From Hyphomonas chukchiensis (GTDB lineage Bacteria > Pseudomonadota > Alphaproteobacteria > Caulobacterales > Hyphomonadaceae): DNA of 64,000 nucleotides. The stretch spans positions 59,705 to 123,704 of the forward strand of contig NZ_AWFG01000096.1 in the NCBI RefSeq assembly GCF_000682695.1, written 5' to 3'. The stretch's first letter is position 1; the number at the start of each line of letters is the position of its first letter. The translations under genes and the position numbers were made by a program. The notes beneath the pieces are model-generated. The model did no database searches, had not been told where the DNA came from, and saw nothing but the letters and a program-made list of their open reading frames with translations. Positions 45,380-54,939 of the stretch are shown piece by piece.

Positions 45380-45532
45380 TGACGTCTCCCTATTCGTATT
45401 TTTCCTTAGATTAGCACGATTTCCCATATGCGACGAGCGCCTGCGACAATATTGAGCGCGAAAACTGCTGGGTTGCGGGGGCGGTCTGATATAGATACAG
45501 CGGAGCAATTCCAACGAGACGAGGATTCCTTC

Positions 45533-46534
45533 GTGCGACACTTTTTTGCCGCCCTGTGCGCTTCAATACTGGCTGCACCGGCGTTTGCTGCCATTCCCCA
45601 CGACGGTGCGCTCGGCTTTCAGCCCGCTGCAACCCGCATTGCAGAACGCATTCACTTCTTCCACAACGACTATGTCCTGTGGATCATCACGGCGATCACG
45701 ATCTTCGTGTCCGTCCTGCTGGTCTGGGTCATGGTGCGCTACAATCGCAAGTCCAACCCGGTCTCGCGCAAGTTCAGCCACAACTCCCTCATCGAGGTGA
45801 TCTGGACCATCGTTCCGGCGCTCATCCTTGTGGCGATTGCCGGCCTGTCCTTCCCGAACCTCTACTATCAGGACGTCGTGCCGAACCTCGACAAGATCAA
45901 GACCGAATCAGCCGAGCTACTGGCTGACGGCAAGTCGGCCGAGTACGAGCGCTACACGAAGAACTATTTCCCGGATGCGGCCGAGAAGGGCTTCATCAAC
46001 GTCAAGGCCCAGGGCAACCAGTGGAACTGGACCTATTCCTATCCCGACATTGTCGACGCTGATGGCGTTCCGCTGGAATTCGTGTCCAACGCCGTCCACA
46101 AGGGCACGCCCGACGACAAGAAGAAATACGAAGAGTCCACCGGCCGCACGAACTATGATTCCCTGCCGCGCAACCTGGCTGTCGACTATCCGATGGTCAT
46201 CCCGGCTGGCCGTTACATCCGCTACTACACGGCGGCTGCTGACGTGATCCACTCGTGGACCGTGCCGGCCTTCGGCGTGAAGACGGACGCTGTTCCAGGC
46301 CGCCTCAACGAGGGCTGGTTCCTCGTCGACGAGCCGGGCATCTATTACGGCCAGTGTTCCGAACTGTGCGGCATCGACCATGCCTACATGCCGATCGAGG
46401 TCCACGTTGTCCCGCAGGCCCAGTTCGACCAGTGGGCCCAGCTGATGCTCGCAGGCGACTATGAAGGCGCCTATTCCGCGGTCCAGACCATCGCCGCCAT
46501 TGAGCCGAGCACCAAGCTCGCTGCCAACCACTAA
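45533..46534 (+). CDS. coxB: cytochrome c oxidase subunit II (CuA)
   Basis: It accepts electrons from cytochrome c and passes them through CuA to subunit I. 333 residues: signal peptide (VRHFFAALCASILAAPAFA, read from GTG), two membrane helices (about 45-70 and 90-110) and a periplasmic cupredoxin domain with DVIHSWTVPAFGVKTDAVPGR and the CuA ligands in GQCSELCGIDHAYM. The GTG at 45533 is chosen for GAGG eight bases upstream and because it begins the signal peptide; the frame is open to 45428. First gene of the cox operon. Confidence 0.93.
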   Translation: MRHFFAALCASILAAPAFAAIPHDGALGFQPAATRIAERIHFFHNDYVLWIITAITIFVSVLLVWVMVRYNRKSNPVSRKFSHNSLIEVIWTIVPALILVAIAGLSFPNLYYQDVVPNLDKIKTESAELLADGKSAEYERYTKNYFPDAAEKGFINVKAQGNQWNWTYSYPDIVDADGVPLEFVSNAVHKGTPDDKKKYEESTGRTNYDSLPRNLAVDYPMVIPAGRYIRYYTAAADVIHSWTVPAFGVKTDAVPGRLNEGWFLVDEPGIYYGQCSELCGIDHAYMPIEVHVVPQAQFDQWAQLMLAGDYEGAYSAVQTIAAIEPSTKLAANH

Positions 46535-46559
46535 GCTTTGAGAGAAGAGTAGATACGCC

Positions 46560-48242
46560 ATGCCAATGGATGAAATCGCCCTCGACCATCACCACGATGC
46601 CCACGACCACAAGCCGCCTTTCTTCCGGCGCTGGTTCCTGTCGACGAACCACAAGGACATCGGCACGCTCTACCTCATCTTCGCGATGTGTGCGGGTATT
46701 GTCGGTTACACCCTTTCCGGCCTGATCCGCTGGGAACTGGCCGAGCCGGGCATCGGCCCGATGCTCTGGATCGTCGAGCACCTGCAAGGCGTGCAGGGCG
46801 ATGCGGCCATCACGCATGCCAAGCAATTCTACAACACGGTCATCACCTATCACGGCCTGATCATGATCTTCTTCATGGTCATGCCCGCCCTGATCGGCGG
46901 TTTCGGCAACTGGTTCGTGCCGCTGATGATCGGCGCGCCGGACATGGCCTTCCCGCGCATGAACAACATTTCGTTCTGGATGACGGTCGCTGCGTTCGTC
47001 CTGGCCTGTATCTCGATGACGGTTCCCGGCAACTCGGCCGGTAATGGTTTCGGCGGCGGCTGGGTGCTCTATCCGCCGCTCTCGTCGACGACCGGCCACC
47101 CCGGTCCGGCCATGGACGTCCTGATCCTCTCGCTCCACACGGCGGGTATCGCGTCCATCCTCGGCGCCATCAACTTCATCGTCACCATCCTGAACATGCG
47201 TGCGCCTGGCATGACCATGCACAAGATGCCGCTCTTCGCCTGGGGCGTTCTCGTCACGGCCGTTCTGCTGCTCCTGTCGCTGCCCGTTCTTGCCGGCGCC
47301 CTGACAATGCTGCTGACCGACCGTAACTTCGGCTCGCAGTTCTTCAATCCGGCTGGTGGCGGCGACCCCGTCATGTTCCAGCACCTGTTCTGGTTCTTCG
47401 GTCACCCTGAAGTCTACATCATGATCCTGCCGGCCTTCGGCATCATCAGCCACATCGTCTCGACCTTCTCCAAGAAACCGATCTTCGGTTATCTCGGCAT
47501 GGCCTATGCCATGGTGTCGATCGGTGTCATCGGCTTCGTCGTGTGGGCTCACCACATGTACACGGTCGGCATGAACGTGGACCTGAAAGCCTACTTCATC
47601 GCGGCCACCATGGTCATCGCGGTGCCGACCGGCATCAAGATCTTCTCGTGGATCGCCACAATGTGGGGCGGCTCCATCGAGTTCAAGGTCCCGATGCTCT
47701 GGGCCATCGGCTTCATCTTCCTGTTCACCGTTGGCGGTGTGACCGGTGTGGTTCTGGCAAACGCCGGTATCGACCACGCCCTTCACGACACCTATTACGT
47801 CGTGGCGCACTTCCACTACGTGCTGTCGCTCGGCGCCGTGTTCGGTCTCTTCGCCGGCTGGTACTACTGGTTCGAGAAGATGTTCGGCATCAAGTACAAT
47901 GGCTTCCTTGGCGGCCTGCACTTCTGGCTGATGTTTATCGGTTCGAACGTCCTGTTCTTCCCGCAGCACTTCCTCGGCCTGCAGGGCATGCCACGCCGCT
48001 ACATCGACTATGCTGACGGCTTCCACACCTGGCACTATGTGTCGTCCATCGGTTACGCCATCACGCTCGTCGGCACGCTGGTCTTCTTCTTCGGTCTCGC
48101 CGAAGCCATGATCCGCCGCCGCAAGGGTGAAGCCAACCCATGGGGTGAGGGCGCTACGACGCTGGAATGGACGCTGTCTTCGCCGCCGCCATTCCACCAG
48201 TTCAACGAACTGCCCCACGTCACGACCAAGGGCGGCCACTAA
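46560..48242 (+). CDS. coxA: cytochrome c oxidase subunit I (aa3 type)
   Basis: The catalytic subunit: 560 residues, 12 membrane helices, binding heme a, heme a3 and CuB. Visible ligands and channels include [20 protein letters not shown], the His-Tyr site in [30 protein letters not shown] and [18 protein letters not shown]. The E in GHPEVY and the N/D residues of the D-channel ([21 protein letters not shown], split) mark a type A oxidase. The N-terminus has an unusual His/Asp-rich stretch (DHHHDAHDH). It follows coxB by 25 bases. Confidence 0.96.
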   Translation: MPMDEIALDHHHDAHDHKPPFFRRWFLSTNHKDIGTLYLIFAMCAGIVGYTLSGLIRWELAEPGIGPMLWIVEHLQGVQGDAAITHAKQFYNTVITYHGLIMIFFMVMPALIGGFGNWFVPLMIGAPDMAFPRMNNISFWMTVAAFVLACISMTVPGNSAGNGFGGGWVLYPPLSSTTGHPGPAMDVLILSLHTAGIASILGAINFIVTILNMRAPGMTMHKMPLFAWGVLVTAVLLLLSLPVLAGALTMLLTDRNFGSQFFNPAGGGDPVMFQHLFWFFGHPEVYIMILPAFGIISHIVSTFSKKPIFGYLGMAYAMVSIGVIGFVVWAHHMYTVGMNVDLKAYFIAATMVIAVPTGIKIFSWIATMWGGSIEFKVPMLWAIGFIFLFTVGGVTGVVLANAGIDHALHDTYYVVAHFHYVLSLGAVFGLFAGWYYWFEKMFGIKYNGFLGGLHFWLMFIGSNVLFFPQHFLGLQGMPRRYIDYADGFHTWHYVSSIGYAITLVGTLVFFFGLAEAMIRRRKGEANPWGEGATTLEWTLSSPPPFHQFNELPHVTTKGGH

Positions 48243-48356
48243 TTCGTCCTCGCCGCGGTTAGGCTTCGGCACCGTGGCAGGCCCAAATCACGAAGCGGCC
48301 CTGCGCTGAAAAGGCGTATGGGCCGTTTCGCTTGAATGCCCCATAAGGCTCCGACC

Positions 48357-49310
48357 ATGACAGACGCACCCGCCACACCTGCAAAGCGCTACGCCACCGC
48401 GAGCGACTATGTGAACCTGATGAAGCCGCGCATCATGATGCTCGTCGTCTTCACCGCGGCGGCTGGCCTGATTGCGGCGTCCAGCGCAACGCAAACGCCG
48501 ATCAATCCATTGATGGCCGTGATCGCCCTGCTTGCCGTGGCCCTCGGATCGGGCGCGGCTGGTGCGATCAACATGTGGTTCGACTCCGATATCGACGCGA
48601 TCATGACGCGCACCGCGACCCGCCCGATCCCGTCCGGCGCCGTGCCGCGCGAGGAGGCGATCGCCATGGGCCTCATCATGTCCGGCGTATCGGTGATGCT
48701 GATGTGGCTCGCGTCCAACTGGTTGGCTGCCGCGCTGCTGGCGTTCTCCATCTTCTATTACGGCGTCATCTACACGATGTGGCTTAAGCGCTCGACGCCG
48801 CAGAACATCGTCATCGGTGGCGGCGCAGGGGCCTTCCCGCCGGTCATCGGCTGGGCCGCCGTGACGGGCAATACGCCGGTCGATGCCTGGATCCTGTTCG
48901 CCATCATCTTCTTCTGGACACCGCCGCACTTCTGGGCGCTCAGCCTGCTGGCGCATGGCGAATACGAGAAGGCCGGCGTGCCGATGCTGCCGGTCACCCA
49001 TGGCGCCAAGGCGACCCGCCTGCAGATGCTCATTTACACGATCCTGCTGGTGCCGCTCGCGCTTGCCCCTGTGGCGACCGGGCTTGGCGGCTGGATCTAT
49101 GCCGTCACGGCCGGTGTGCTGGGCGCAGTGTTTCTCACCTATGCCGTTCGGGTTTTCCTGTCCAAGGCGGGCGACGATGATTGCACCGGCGCCGAGAAGA
49201 AACTGGCCCGGTCCATGTTCCTGTTCTCGATCCTCTACCTGTTCGTCGTGTTTGCCGCGCTGATCCTGGAGCACGCGACCGGATTGTATTTTGCCGTAAA
49301 GGGCTTCTGA
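48357..49310 (+). CDS. ctaB: protoheme IX farnesyltransferase (heme O synthase)
   Basis: It attaches a farnesyl chain to heme b, giving heme O, the precursor of heme a. The 317-residue UbiA-family membrane protein has nine helices, NLMKPRIMMLVVFTAAAG, the Asp-rich site NMWFDSDIDAIMTRTATRPIPSG and YTMWLKRSTPQNIVIGGGAGA. The ATG at 48357 is chosen for AAGG eight bases upstream; an ATG at 48336 is in frame. Heme A synthase (CtaA) is not in the window. Confidence 0.93.
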   Translation: MTDAPATPAKRYATASDYVNLMKPRIMMLVVFTAAAGLIAASSATQTPINPLMAVIALLAVALGSGAAGAINMWFDSDIDAIMTRTATRPIPSGAVPREEAIAMGLIMSGVSVMLMWLASNWLAAALLAFSIFYYGVIYTMWLKRSTPQNIVIGGGAGAFPPVIGWAAVTGNTPVDAWILFAIIFFWTPPHFWALSLLAHGEYEKAGVPMLPVTHGAKATRLQMLIYTILLVPLALAPVATGLGGWIYAVTAGVLGAVFLTYAVRVFLSKAGDDDCTGAEKKLARSMFLFSILYLFVVFAALILEHATGLYFAVKGF

Positions 49311-49311
49311 G

Positions 49312-49638
49312 ATGACGGATTCCAAAGAGCCCTATGAGGGCGAGTTCATCCCTGCGGCGCACCTGACACCGGAAGCGGTCGCGGCCCGCAAGAAGCGCAA
49401 TCTCTGGCTCGGCCTTGCCCTGCTGGGCTTTGTTGTTCTCGTGGCCATCACCACGATGATCCGACTGGCGAACGCCAATCTCAGCGAAGGCGCCGGTTTC
49501 TATTACAGCAATAGCGGTGGCAGCGCGCGCGAAGACGGCCGCATGCCGATTGATGACCAGCCGGCCCTTCCGCCCGGCATGACGCAGGACCAGGCCGCCC
49601 CGCCGCCGGGGCTTGAGCCTGAGGGAGCACCCGAATGA
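49312..49638 (+). CDS. CoxF-like small membrane protein of the cox operon
   Basis: A 108-residue protein with one membrane helix (about 32-53, LWLGLALLGFVVLVAITTMI) between an acidic N-terminus and a Pro/Gly-rich C-terminus. In position, size and topology it matches the CoxF-type open reading frame found between ctaB and ctaG in alphaproteobacterial cox operons. It starts one base after the ctaB stop and overlaps ctaG by 4 bases. The exact role is unproven; an assembly function is inferred from position. Confidence 0.75.
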   Translation: MTDSKEPYEGEFIPAAHLTPEAVAARKKRNLWLGLALLGFVVLVAITTMIRLANANLSEGAGFYYSNSGGSAREDGRMPIDDQPALPPGMTQDQAAPPPGLEPEGAPE

Positions 49639-50213
49639 AACTGTCGAATGTCACGATCGGCCTGATTGCAGCAGGCGTTTTCACCGGCATGCTTGGCCTC
49701 GCCTTCATGGCGGAGCCGCTTTACAAGAGCTTCTGTCAGGTCACTGGCTTTGGCGGCACGACGCGAATCGCCACCCGCGCGCCCAAGGAAATCCTCGATC
49801 AGGAAATCACCGTCCGGTTCGATGCGAACGTGGCCGACACGCCGTTGACCTTCCGTCCGCTGCAGCGCGACCAGAAAGTGAAGATCGGCCAGCACGGCCT
49901 TGCCTTTTTCGAAGTCGAAAATCCGACTGACCGGCCGATTCGCGTGATCGCGAGCTATAATGTGACGCCGCACTTCGCCGGGCCGTATTTTTATAAACTG
50001 GAGTGTTTCTGCTTCGAGGAGCGCGTTATCGCCCCCCACGAATCGAAGAAACTGCCGGTCGTTTACTTCATTTCGCCCGATATTATCGATGATCACGTGG
50101 CCAACCAGCTTGAGACAATCACGCTGAGCTATACGTTCTTCGACAGTACCGAGTACAAGGGTCCGCTGAAGCAACAGGCGCAGGGTGCGGCGAATTCGGC
50201 CACGCCCGGCTGA
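49635..50213 (+). CDS. ctaG: cytochrome c oxidase assembly protein (Cox11 type)
   Basis: It delivers copper to the CuB site of subunit I. 192 residues: one N-terminal membrane helix (about 7-28), then a periplasmic immunoglobulin-like domain starting AEPLYKSFCQVTGFGGTT and carrying the copper-binding cysteines in YKLECFCFEE. All expected cysteines are present. It overlaps the CoxF-like gene (ATGA). Confidence 0.92.
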   Translation: MKLSNVTIGLIAAGVFTGMLGLAFMAEPLYKSFCQVTGFGGTTRIATRAPKEILDQEITVRFDANVADTPLTFRPLQRDQKVKIGQHGLAFFEVENPTDRPIRVIASYNVTPHFAGPYFYKLECFCFEERVIAPHESKKLPVVYFISPDIIDDHVANQLETITLSYTFFDSTEYKGPLKQQAQGAANSATPG

Positions 50214-50290
50214 ACCTGTTGCGTTTCGCCTGCGGAGCGGGCTAAACAGCGCAAAGCTATACGTGATAATTTCAAGGGGTTTCCCAAGCC

Positions 50291-51169
50291 ATGTCCAGCG
50301 GCGACGTCAAACACGACTACCATCTCGTCAATCCCTCCCCATGGCCACTGCTCGGTTCATTGTCCGTCGTGGTTCTGGCCCTTGGCGGTGTGACCTACAT
50401 GAAGGGCCTTTTCGGCATGGAAAAGGGCACCCCCTGGCTCATGGCCGTCGGGTTTGCCATGGTCATCTGGGTGATGATCGGCTGGTGGCGTGAAGTCGCC
50501 AAAGAGGGCGCCCATGGCGACCATACGCCGGTTGTGTCCATCGGCCTGCGTTACGGCATGATCCTGTTCATCGCGTCGGAAGTCATGTTCTTCGTGGCCT
50601 GGTTCTGGGGCTTCTTTGAATTCTCGATCTTTGAACACGCCCGCGTTGGCGACACATGGGACGCAACCAACCCGCTCTATGCCGATGCGCTGGCTTGTTT
50701 CAAAAGCTGGCCGCCCGCTGGCGTCGAAACTTTCGACCCCTTCCACCTGCCGCTGATCAACACGCTGGTCCTGCTCCTGTCGGGCACCACGGTCACCTGG
50801 GCTCACCACGCGCTGCAGCACAATGACCGTTCGGGTGCCAAGCTCGGCCTGCTGCTCACCATCCTGCTCGGCATGGCGTTCACCTCGCTTCAGGTCATCG
50901 AATACAGCGAAGCCGGCTTCACCTATGACGGCACGCTCTATGGTTCGGCCTTCTTCATGGCGACCGGCTTCCACGGCGCGCACGTTGTCATCGGCACCAT
51001 CTTCCTCGCCATCTGCCTGATGCGCCTGATGATGGGCGGCATGACCCCGCAGAAGCACCTCGGCTTCGAATTCGCTGCCTGGTACTGGCACTTCGTTGAC
51101 GTCGTGTGGCTCTTCCTCTTCGCCTTCGTGTACGTTGCGCCGTACCTGATTTTCGAAGGCGGCAAGTAA
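50291..51169 (+). CDS. coxC: cytochrome c oxidase subunit III
   Basis: A 292-residue integral membrane subunit with seven helices that stabilises the oxidase and its proton uptake. Conserved parts include HDYHLVNPSPWP at the N-terminus, the glutamate in SEVMFFVAWFWGFFE and ATGFHGAHVVIGT, and the C-terminal FEFAAWYWHFVDVVWLFLF. AAGGGG lies upstream of the ATG. Confidence 0.95.
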   Translation: MSSGDVKHDYHLVNPSPWPLLGSLSVVVLALGGVTYMKGLFGMEKGTPWLMAVGFAMVIWVMIGWWREVAKEGAHGDHTPVVSIGLRYGMILFIASEVMFFVAWFWGFFEFSIFEHARVGDTWDATNPLYADALACFKSWPPAGVETFDPFHLPLINTLVLLLSGTTVTWAHHALQHNDRSGAKLGLLLTILLGMAFTSLQVIEYSEAGFTYDGTLYGSAFFMATGFHGAHVVIGTIFLAICLMRLMMGGMTPQKHLGFEFAAWYWHFVDVVWLFLFAFVYVAPYLIFEGGK

Positions 51170-51200
51170 GCGCCTTCCTGCGAACCTGAAACCATTCCAG

Positions 51201-51237
51201 GCCCGCCGGCGCGTCGATCCGCCCGGCGGGCCTTTTT
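51201..51237 (+). terminator. intra-operon terminator between coxC and SURF1 gene
   Basis: Stem GCCCGCCGG/CCGGCGGGC (51201-51209 with 51223-51231) is followed by CTTTTT. It lies inside the cox gene series, so it probably works as a partial terminator that lowers expression of the downstream genes. Confidence 0.75.
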
Positions 51238-51256
51238 CATAAAGGCCACCACCGCC

Positions 51257-51949
51257 ATGTCCTTCCGACCGCTTCCGGTGCTCACGTTTTTCACGCTGGT
51301 CAGCCTCGTGATCCTCGTCCTGCTGGGCAACTGGCAGTATCGGCGCTTCAGCGAAAAAATGGCGCTCGACAAGACCCCGGTGGACTGGACGACTATTGAC
51401 GGCAATGTCGTGCCCGGCAGCGAGGCCATGGTCTATTCCTACACCGATGGCAGCGCCGCCTGGCGGCGCGTCGTTGCAATCGATACGGGCGAGGAAGTCG
51501 TCTTCACGCCCATCGAAGTGCTGTATCAGGTCGAGCCGCCGCAGCCCTGCCTCGGCCCTGATTGCGGCGCCGGCATGCGATTCGCCGCGCGCGGCCTCTA
51601 CCAGAGCCCGCGGGGGCGCAATGCCTTCACCGGCACCGACAGTCCGGAGACAGGCATCTTCTACACGCTGGACCCGGCCGTCCTCGGCGCGCTGCTGCCG
51701 GCGGAAGATGCCGCCCGCGTACATGGCCGCGTCTTCGAGCCTGAAACCATCCAGTTGACCGAGAACGGTCGCTCAATGGCCGGGGTAAACCCGTTCGCCC
51801 GTGCCCGCCCGGACAGCGAATTGCCGCCACAGCGCCATTTTGGCTATGCGATTACGTGGTGGGGGCTCGCCATGGCGCTGCTCGGCGTGTATCTCGCCTT
51901 CCATTACCAGAAGGGCCGCCTGCGGTTTCGCAAAGGGAGTGGTGCGTGA
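51257..51949 (+). CDS. SURF1 family oxidase assembly factor
   Basis: A 230-residue heme a chaperone of the inner membrane. Two terminal membrane helices (about 10-25 and 200-216) bracket a periplasmic domain. The family motifs are present: LLGNWQYRRFSEK after helix 1 and PPQRHFGYAITWWGLA before helix 2. The stop overlaps the thrC start (GTGA). Confidence 0.9.
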   Translation: MSFRPLPVLTFFTLVSLVILVLLGNWQYRRFSEKMALDKTPVDWTTIDGNVVPGSEAMVYSYTDGSAAWRRVVAIDTGEEVVFTPIEVLYQVEPPQPCLGPDCGAGMRFAARGLYQSPRGRNAFTGTDSPETGIFYTLDPAVLGALLPAEDAARVHGRVFEPETIQLTENGRSMAGVNPFARARPDSELPPQRHFGYAITWWGLAMALLGVYLAFHYQKGRLRFRKGSGA

Positions 51950-53331
51950 AATACATTTCGACACGCGGACAGGCCGGGCCTGTTGATTTTACAGGCGCTT
52001 GCCTCGCAGGCCTCGCGCCCGATGGCGGCCTCTATGTGCCGGAAAGCTTTCCGCAAATTGCCCCGGCCAAAACCGACGAGCCCTATGCCCATGTCGCGGC
52101 CCGCATCCTGTCGGCCTTCGCCGGCGATGCGATTCCCGAAGCCGACATGCTGGCCATGTGCGAGCGGGCCTATGCCAGCTTTGCGCACCATTCGGTCGCG
52201 CCGCTGACGCAGGCGGGCCCCGGCCTCTGGCTGATGGAACTGCACCACGGCCCGACGCTGGCGTTCAAGGACGTGGCGATGCAGATCATCGCCCAGCTCT
52301 ACGACTACATGCTGGCCAAGAGCGGCAAGCGCCTCTCCATCGTCTGCGCCACGTCCGGCGATACGGGCGGCGCGGCAGCTGCCGCCTTTGCCGGCTCGAA
52401 GCATGCGGACCTCTTCATCCTGCACCCGCATGAGCGCATCTCGCCGGTGCAGCGCCTCTTCATGACGACGACCGGCGCCAGCAATGTCACCAACCTCGCC
52501 CTCGATGGCGACTTCGATGACTGCCAGGCGATCGTGAAATCACTCTTCGCGGACAAGATGTTCGCCGAGGATGTCGGCCTCTCCGGCGTCAACTCGATCA
52601 ACTGGGCGCGTATTGCGGCGCAGGCTGTTTATTATGCCACCGCGCAGGCCGCCTTGGGTGGCCGCATCCGCTTTGTCGTGCCGAGCGGCAATATGGGCGA
52701 CGCGCTGGCCGGCTATGTCGCCGCGCGCTGCGGCCTGCTCACCGGCGGCTTCGAAATCGCCTGCGCCGTGAACGAGAATGACGCGCTGGCCCGCCTGTTC
52801 AATGACGGTGTCATGTCACGCGCCCCGGCTGTCGCCACGCCGAGCCCGGCGATGGACATTTCCGTGCCGTCGAACTTCGAGCGCCTGCTGTACGAGGCTA
52901 CCGGTCGTGACGCGGATGCCGTCCGCCAGGTCTATGACGCTTACAAACAGTCCGGCGAGGCCACATTGCCGGACAGCGCGCGGACCCGCCTCGGCTGTGT
53001 CGGCATCACGGCGTCTGCCGTCAGCAACGTGGACACAATGGCCGAGATGAAGCGCTTCGAATCGGAAACCGGCTGGCTGATCTGCCCGCATACGGCGGTC
53101 GGCACCTATCAGGCCCGCCAGACCCCGCGCAGCGATGTCTCGACCGTCGTGCTGGCCACCGCCGCCGCCGCCAAGTTTCCCGAAACGGTCCTGGAGGCGA
53201 CCGGCCTCGAAGCACAGCTGCCGCACAAGTGCGGCCCGCTGCTGACGCGCGGCGAGGTGTTTGACCGATTGCCGGCGGACGTCACGGCCGTGCGAAAGGC
53301 GATTGAAGCCAAGGCCCGCGCGAGCGTCTGA
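51946..53331 (+). CDS. thrC: threonine synthase
   Basis: A PLP enzyme that converts O-phosphohomoserine to threonine. 461 residues, fold type II, with the PLP-binding lysine at about residue 108 in GPTLAFKDVAMQ, SGDTGGAAAAAF for the phosphate-binding region, and a C-terminal SNFERLLYEATGRD typical of the longer class II form. The GTG start at 51946 overlaps the SURF1 stop and has AAAGGGAG upstream. It shares the transcript with the oxidase genes, an arrangement seen elsewhere in alphaproteobacteria. Confidence 0.93.
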   Translation: MKYISTRGQAGPVDFTGACLAGLAPDGGLYVPESFPQIAPAKTDEPYAHVAARILSAFAGDAIPEADMLAMCERAYASFAHHSVAPLTQAGPGLWLMELHHGPTLAFKDVAMQIIAQLYDYMLAKSGKRLSIVCATSGDTGGAAAAAFAGSKHADLFILHPHERISPVQRLFMTTTGASNVTNLALDGDFDDCQAIVKSLFADKMFAEDVGLSGVNSINWARIAAQAVYYATAQAALGGRIRFVVPSGNMGDALAGYVAARCGLLTGGFEIACAVNENDALARLFNDGVMSRAPAVATPSPAMDISVPSNFERLLYEATGRDADAVRQVYDAYKQSGEATLPDSARTRLGCVGITASAVSNVDTMAEMKRFESETGWLICPHTAVGTYQARQTPRSDVSTVVLATAAAAKFPETVLEATGLEAQLPHKCGPLLTRGEVFDRLPADVTAVRKAIEAKARASV

Positions 53332-53900
53332 TGGCTCTTCCGCTGCGCGATACGTTGATCACGGGTGACCGTGTCGTACTCGTCCCGCCGCGCAGGTCTG
53401 ATTATGACGAATGGGCCTCGCTGCGCACAGCCAGCCGTGACTATCTCGAACGCTGGGAGCCGCTCTGGCCGGGCGATGCGCACTCGAAAGCCGATTGGAC
53501 ACGGCGCCTGAAAGTCTGGACGGCGGCCTGGAAAGAGGGGCGCGCCTATGTGTTCCTGATCCGGCGGATGTCGGACAATGCACTGATCGGCGGCATCTCC
53601 CTGACGCATGTGCGGCCCTGGCCCGCCTCCAGCGCGAGCCTCGGTTATTGGCTGGGGCAGGAGTATGAAGGCCATGGCTACATGCGCGATACGGTCAGCC
53701 TGATCTGCGAGTGGGCCTTTGCGCGACTTGCGCTCTGGCGCATCGAGGCGGGCACGCTGGCCGAGAACAATCGCTCGCGAAATGTCCTCGAGGCGGCGGG
53801 TTTCGAGGAAGAGGGCTATGCACGTGCCTATCTCGAGATTGCGGGTGAACGCCGCGACCACGTCCTTTTCGGGCTCGTCAGGCCGCAAAATCAAAGCTAG
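53331..53900 (+). CDS. RimJ/RimL-like GNAT N-acetyltransferase
   Basis: A 189-residue acetyltransferase of the GNAT fold (Acetyltransf_3). It has the acetyl-CoA-binding pattern in GYWLGQEYEGHGYMRDTVS and the terminal RIEAGTLAENNRSRNVLEAAGFEEEGYAR. The resemblance is to RimJ, which acetylates ribosomal protein S5, but the target is unknown. The ATG shares a base with the thrC stop (TGATG), so it is co-translated. Confidence 0.88.
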   Translation: MALPLRDTLITGDRVVLVPPRRSDYDEWASLRTASRDYLERWEPLWPGDAHSKADWTRRLKVWTAAWKEGRAYVFLIRRMSDNALIGGISLTHVRPWPASSASLGYWLGQEYEGHGYMRDTVSLICEWAFARLALWRIEAGTLAENNRSRNVLEAAGFEEEGYARAYLEIAGERRDHVLFGLVRPQNQS

Positions 53901-53910
53901 ATTCAATCCG

Positions 53911-54939
53911 ATGGCCACACCCCCAAGCACGCAGCCCCATGGCAACTGGCATTGGCATGCGCCGTCGCAGCGCCTCGTCATCGATGCGCCCAAGGCGACC
54001 GCGCTCTCCGAACTGACGGGCGAATGGTCGATTGATGCCTTCGAACAGATGCTGGAAGGGCTGAGCCGCGGCCGGCTTGCCAAGGCCTTTGCCGCAATCG
54101 AGGGGCCGGTGCGCTGCGCCCTGCGCCTGTCGAGCGGGCGCGATGTGCACCTTGTCGGCGCCTTTGTCAGGCGGTCCGAGGCGCGCGGCCTTTTACTGGT
54201 TGGCGATGATTTCCCGGAGATCGACCCGTCGGACCTGCAACCGGGCCCGGATCTTGCCCCCGTCTTCCAGCCGATCATTTCATTGCGCGACGGACGTATC
54301 GCCGGTTTTGAAGCGCTCGCCCGCTGGGACGGCACGGAAGGGACGTCGCCGCCCAGCCGCTATGAGGACGAGGCACTGGCCTCAAACATGCTGATCCGCT
54401 CGGCGGAAACGCTGGCCATGCTGCGCGAGACATCAGGGCGCGATGACGTGTTCATGCATGTGAACCTGACGGCGCGCGACCTTGCGCGCGGCACGTTCCC
54501 TGCGCTCGTCGAGGCGCTGATGAATGGTTACAACTTGCCACCGCGCGCGCTGCGGATCGAGCTGACCGAACAGGCCGCCCTGCGTGACGCCGGGCATGCG
54601 CTGTCAGCGGCGATGGCGCTGAAGGCCGTTGGCGCCGGACTGGTGCTGGATGATTTCGGGACGGGGCATTCGTCCTTTGCCTGGCTGGCGGACCTGCCGG
54701 CCGACAGTTTGAAGATCGACCATGGCCTGACCTGTCGCCTCGGCCAGTTGCGCATCGACACGATACTGACGACGATCACGCTGCTGGCGAGCCGGCTCGG
54801 CATGACGAGCACGGCGGAGGGCATCGAGAACAAGGATGACGCGGTGAAGCTGCGCGGGCTCGGCTTTGACCATGTGCAGGGCTTTGCCTTTGCCCGGCCG
54901 ATGAGCGCCGAGGCGGCGGCGGCCTTTCTCGTCGCCTGA
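53911..54939 (+). CDS. EAL-domain cyclic-di-GMP phosphodiesterase
   Basis: A 342-residue soluble protein. Residues 10-110 form a PAS-like sensor region (WHWHAPSQRLVIDAPKAT). Residues 115-340 form an EAL domain with the catalytic residues in place: FEALARW (the EAL glutamate), NLTARDLARG (Asn), RIELTEQ (Glu), LDDFGTGHSSFAWL (Asp-Asp, loop 6), LKID (Lys) and TAEGIEN (Glu). It should therefore hydrolyse c-di-GMP to pGpG. There is no GGDEF domain. It follows the GNAT gene by 10 bases with no clear ribosome-binding site and abuts yqgE convergently. Confidence 0.9.
   Translation: MATPPSTQPHGNWHWHAPSQRLVIDAPKATALSELTGEWSIDAFEQMLEGLSRGRLAKAFAAIEGPVRCALRLSSGRDVHLVGAFVRRSEARGLLLVGDDFPEIDPSDLQPGPDLAPVFQPIISLRDGRIAGFEALARWDGTEGTSPPSRYEDEALASNMLIRSAETLAMLRETSGRDDVFMHVNLTARDLARGTFPALVEALMNGYNLPPRALRIELTEQAALRDAGHALSAAMALKAVGAGLVLDDFGTGHSSFAWLADLPADSLKIDHGLTCRLGQLRIDTILTTITLLASRLGMTSTAEGIENKDDAVKLRGLGFDHVQGFAFARPMSAEAAAAFLVA

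Noticed and set aside
45428..45532. N-terminal extension of coxB
   Set aside because: The signal peptide begins at the GTG at 45533, which has a ribosome-binding site. The extension adds charged residues ahead of it.
46305..48272. 655-codon open frame on the minus strand opposite coxA
   Set aside because: It is a His/Asp/Arg/Gln-rich shadow produced by the codon pattern of a GC-rich conserved gene. It has no domain, and coxA on the plus strand is unmistakable.
53109..54335. 408-codon minus-strand frame across thrC, GNAT and EAL genes
   Set aside because: It runs antisense through three genes with intact catalytic motifs, so it cannot be a gene itself.
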